NCBI GenBank assembly: GCA_964449175.1
Contig: CAYUYH010000136.1
Span: forward strand, 1-7,663
Direction of reading: 5' to 3'
From: CAYUYH01 sp964449175
Lineage (GTDB): Bacteria > Planctomycetota > Phycisphaerae > SM23-33
Length of the DNA: 7,663 nt
The position numbers and the translations under genes were made by a program. Under the pieces are notes generated by a model. The model saw only the letters and a list, made by a program, of their open reading frames with translations. It was not told the DNA's origin and did no database searches. The number at the start of each line of letters is the position of its first letter. The stretch's first letter is position 1. Shown piece after piece: positions 5,866 through 7,663 of the stretch.

Positions 5866-6753
5866 CTAGGCCTCTACGTCGACGGCATCGATCGGCGGGG
5901 CGTCGTTCGGCGCTTCGGCGTCGCCTTCGGGCGCCGCGGGCGGCGGAGGCGGCGGAGGCGGCGCGTGGAGCCGCTCGTAGATGGCCAGGAACTTCGCGTA
6001 CGCTCGGCCGTGGCCGGGCGCGGGCGACAGCGGCGGCAGGATTGAAGTGTTCGTCAGCGCGTCGTTCAGGGCGTCCATGCCCCCCCGGAAGGCCTCGTGC
6101 AAGGCGGCCAGCGGATCGGGAGTCTTTGGCTTGGCCTCGGCATCGGGTGCGGGCTCGACCACCGGCTTGAGCTGGGCTTCAACCACCGGTTCGGCGGGCG
6201 GCTCTGTCTCGGGAGGCAGTGGCTCGGCAATCTGTTCGCCTGCGGGAGCGGGCAGGATGATTCCCAGCCCATCGACCAGGGCGTCGAATGCACTCTGTAG
6301 GCCGCCGGTCAGCGCCTGTCCGCCGGCATCGGCCTGGAGGAAGTCGTTGATCGCCTGGCCAACGGCGGCGTTGAACTCGTCGCGCAGGTCGCCGATAGCC
6401 GTGACCTGCTGCTCGTCGAGCCCCTCGGTCGCGGCCAGGGCGTCAAGTGCCGTGTTGACCGCGTCGGAGAGCTGGTGGGCGGCTTGTTCGCCGGCGCCGC
6501 GGGTCGCCTCGGCCTGGGCGGCTGACAGTTGCTCGTGGAAGTTGATCCGCAGCCGCACGTCGGCGACGCCCTTGAAGTGCCCGGCCTGGAGCAGCCGCAG
6601 GACGCCGTGCGCCCGCGCCTTGCCGCAGCGCGGACCACGGCCTTCGTGGGGGTGGGGCTTCTTGCCCTTGGGCTCGTCGGCGGAGTGGGTGTGCTTGGGC
6701 CGTGCGGATGATGCGTGGCACGGACTGACGTGTGTGACGCCCGCTATGGTCAT
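5866..6753 (-). CDS. Hypothetical protein with His-rich N-terminus, helical repeats and proline-rich tail
   Basis: I do not recognise this 295-residue protein. The ATG at 6753 is preferred over one 30 nt upstream (6783) because GGAGG lies 7 nt before it. Visible layout: residues 1-50 are polar, basic and His/Cys-rich (C12, H13, H21, H23, H34, H36, C43, H49), with no signal peptide. Residues 51-73 (HFKGVADVRLRINFHEQL at the core) look like the most conserved-type block. Residues 93-165 hold three copies of a degenerate ~29-residue helical unit, with the pattern L-x-x-[AE]-[FV]-x3-[VLM] starting at L95, L123 and L152. Residues 166-213 are a Pro/Glu/Ala linker. A fourth copy starts at L218. Residues 250-263 (AYAKFLAIYERL) are a short helix, followed by eight prolines (265-272) and an acidic Ala/Pro tail ending in TAG. 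There are no membrane segments and no catalytic motif. It is probably cytoplasmic; a scaffold or binding role would be speculation. Composition suits its neighbours, and the long amphipathic segments argue for a real gene. Confidence 0.72.
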   Translation of the reverse strand: MTIAGVTHVSPCHASSARPKHTHSADEPKGKKPHPHEGRGPRCGKARAHGVLRLLQAGHFKGVADVRLRINFHEQLSAAQAEATRGAGEQAAHQLSDAVNTALDALAATEGLDEQQVTAIGDLRDEFNAAVGQAINDFLQADAGGQALTGGLQSAFDALVDGLGIILPAPAGEQIAEPLPPETEPPAEPVVEAQLKPVVEPAPDAEAKPKTPDPLAALHEAFRGGMDALNDALTNTSILPPLSPAPGHGRAYAKFLAIYERLHAPPPPPPPPAAPEGDAEAPNDAPPIDAVDVEA

Positions 6754-6760
6754 GGCTGGA

Positions 6761-6765
6761 CCTCC
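6761..6765 (-). promoter_or_regulatory. Shine-Dalgarno GGAGG that fixes the start of the hypothetical gene
   Basis: On the minus strand GGAGG is followed by 7 nt and then ATG at 6753-6751. The in-frame ATG at 6783 has no purine-rich site at a suitable distance. The protein therefore most likely begins MTIAGVTHVS rather than MRRHNAGGPA. Confidence 0.75.
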
Positions 6766-6904
6766 AGCGTTATGGCGCCGCACCCGCCTTGGCGTGTCCC
6801 GTGCATCTATTGCGTCGGCATGATGGGCCGTGCCGCTTGACTTGCTTTTCGGAGAATGTGGGACTTATCCGGGGACCCGCCGCCCGGCCCGGCCATCGCT
6901 GCGT

Positions 6905-7663
6905 CTACGGCGGCGGATAGCTGATCGCCAGCATCCCCTCCACGTCCATCGGGTCCACGCCGAACTGCTCGCGCTGGTACTTGCGGGCATGCTCGTCGGC
7001 CTCGACCTCGCCGGTCAGCGGCAGGGCGACGCGCCGCCCTTCCTGAATGGCAGACTCGCGCGCGGCGATCTCCATCATCAGGCTCATCAGCGCGTCGTCG
7101 GCGGTGAACTCGCTGGCCCGCAGGCCGCGGACGGCCAGGGCGAAGTCCACCATGTGGTCCATGATCGCGCTGCCGTAGTACTCGTTGCGGTGCTCGGCCA
7201 GCGGCTCGGGGCGGAAGGGGTTGACGTAGCGGATCGTCCCGGCCGGCGTGTCGGCATAGATCGAGCACCAGCGGTGGTTGTGGTTCTCCATCAGCACGGG
7301 CGTGATCTGCTCGGCCCGGCCGTGGCCGCGTCGGCCGGCGGCGGGGTCGGCGAAGGCTTCGTCGCTGCATCGGCGCAGCTCGGTCTGGGTGTGGTAGGAG
7401 TCGGCCCACTCGTGGCCGGGCGCGCGGTGGACCAGCGTGCCGCGGGTGCCCTGCCACTCGTTGTAGCCCGGTCGCGGGTGCCGGCCTAGCCAGCATTTGA
7501 AGTTGGCCACCTGGTCGACCACCATCAACTCGCCGGGGAAGGCGAAGAACCGCGCGCGGAACTGCTCCTGCTCGTGGTATCGCTGCGGGCGGGAGTGAAA
7601 CGGCGGATGTTCCATCGCGTGCGAGATCGCCTGCGCCCACAGCGGCTGCGACCGGGCGAAGGC
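6905..7663 (-). CDS. Gfo/Idh/MocA-family oxidoreductase, C-terminal part (5' end outside window)
   Basis: The frame is open from the window edge to a TAG at 6905-6907, giving 252 residues. An internal Met at 7615 is not the start, because in-frame codons upstream (AFARSQPLWAQAISHA) run to the edge with no stop. The protein resembles the C-terminal alpha/beta substrate domain of Gfo/Idh/MocA oxidoreductases. Family-like segments include GELMVVDQVANFKCW, GYNEWQGTRGTL and IRYVNPFRPEP, followed by a late helix ending in ARESAIQEGRRVALPL, the usual place for a 'S..A...G..V.LP' stretch. The N-terminal NAD(P)-binding Rossmann domain would lie beyond 7663. These enzymes typically oxidise or reduce sugars, inositols or their derivatives in the cytoplasm, but the substrate cannot be read from this half. 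Several paralogues per genome are usual in Planctomycetota. It ends 151 nt before the next start, so co-transcription is uncertain. The family call is fairly sure; the function is not. Confidence 0.8.
   Translation of the reverse strand, partial: AFARSQPLWAQAISHAMEHPPFHSRPQRYHEQEQFRARFFAFPGELMVVDQVANFKCWLGRHPRPGYNEWQGTRGTLVHRAPGHEWADSYHTQTELRRCSDEAFADPAAGRRGHGRAEQITPVLMENHNHRWCSIYADTPAGTIRYVNPFRPEPLAEHRNEYYGSAIMDHMVDFALAVRGLRASEFTADDALMSLMMEIAARESAIQEGRRVALPLTGEVEADEHARKYQREQFGVDPMDVEGMLAISYPPP

Noticed and set aside
5866..6783. The upstream ATG at 6783 as start of the hypothetical protein
   Set aside because: No ribosome-binding site at proper distance, whereas the ATG at 6753 has GGAGG 7 nt before it.
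6838..6870. TTGACT on the plus strand in the gap 6754-6904, as a possible promoter
   Set aside because: No acceptable -10 hexamer at 16-19 nt, and no plus-strand gene follows.
6807..7640. A 277-codon minus-strand frame overlapping the Gfo/Idh/MocA-type gene
   Set aside because: Different frame, Arg/Pro/Ala-rich, no recognisable motif; the overlapping frame has convincing family segments and runs to the window edge.

Overview
The window is GC-rich and bacterial. Every gene I can support lies on the minus strand, so transcription runs from high to low coordinates. The gene content suggests a heterotroph of the Planctomycetota (possibly Phycisphaerae-like) or a related PVC-group lineage. The clues are a Gfo/Idh/MocA-type oxidoreductase, a secreted pectate-lyase-like protein with calcium-binding-type C-terminal repeats, GC-rich wobble positions, and intergenic DNA full of small palindromic repeats. 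This assignment is inference; no rRNA or other marker gene is present.

In transcription order: (1) 7663-6905, the C-terminal 252 residues of a Gfo/Idh/MocA-family oxidoreductase whose start is outside the window. (2) 6753-5866, an unrecognised 295-residue protein with a His-rich basic N-terminus, about four copies of a degenerate ~29-residue helical repeat, a Pro/Glu linker and an octaproline tract. (3) 5690-4986, an MgtC/SapB-family membrane protein with a soluble C-terminal domain. (4) 4872-3241, a full-length group-1 delta-1-pyrroline-5-carboxylate dehydrogenase. (5) 3228-2476, an SDR with pteridine-reductase (PTR1/FolM) hallmarks. (6) 2483-2106, a FolB/FolX-family dihydroneopterin aldolase or epimerase. 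(7) 1928-411, a secreted pectate-lyase-like protein. (8) 410-1, a stretch with no gene, rich in short repeats and hairpins.

Genes 4-6 form a compact operon: a 12-nt gap between genes 4 and 5, an 8-nt overlap between genes 5 and 6, a candidate sigma70-type promoter upstream of gene 4, and a 10-bp stem-loop just after gene 6. The operon combines the last step of proline catabolism with two pterin enzymes. The SDR has Asp in place of the usual catalytic Ser, and TGxxxRxG in place of TGxxxGxG. Both changes are typical of pteridine reductases and agree with the neighbouring folB-like gene. The pair could serve tetrahydrofolate or a tetrahydromonapterin-type cofactor. The other genes appear to be separate transcription units, each with its own Shine-Dalgarno sequence.

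Most of the window is ordinary metabolism. The parts most worth a second look are the pterin pair fused into a proline-catabolism operon, the repeat-bearing unknown protein, and the repeat-rich left end. I see no defence system, CRISPR array, transposase or RNA gene.
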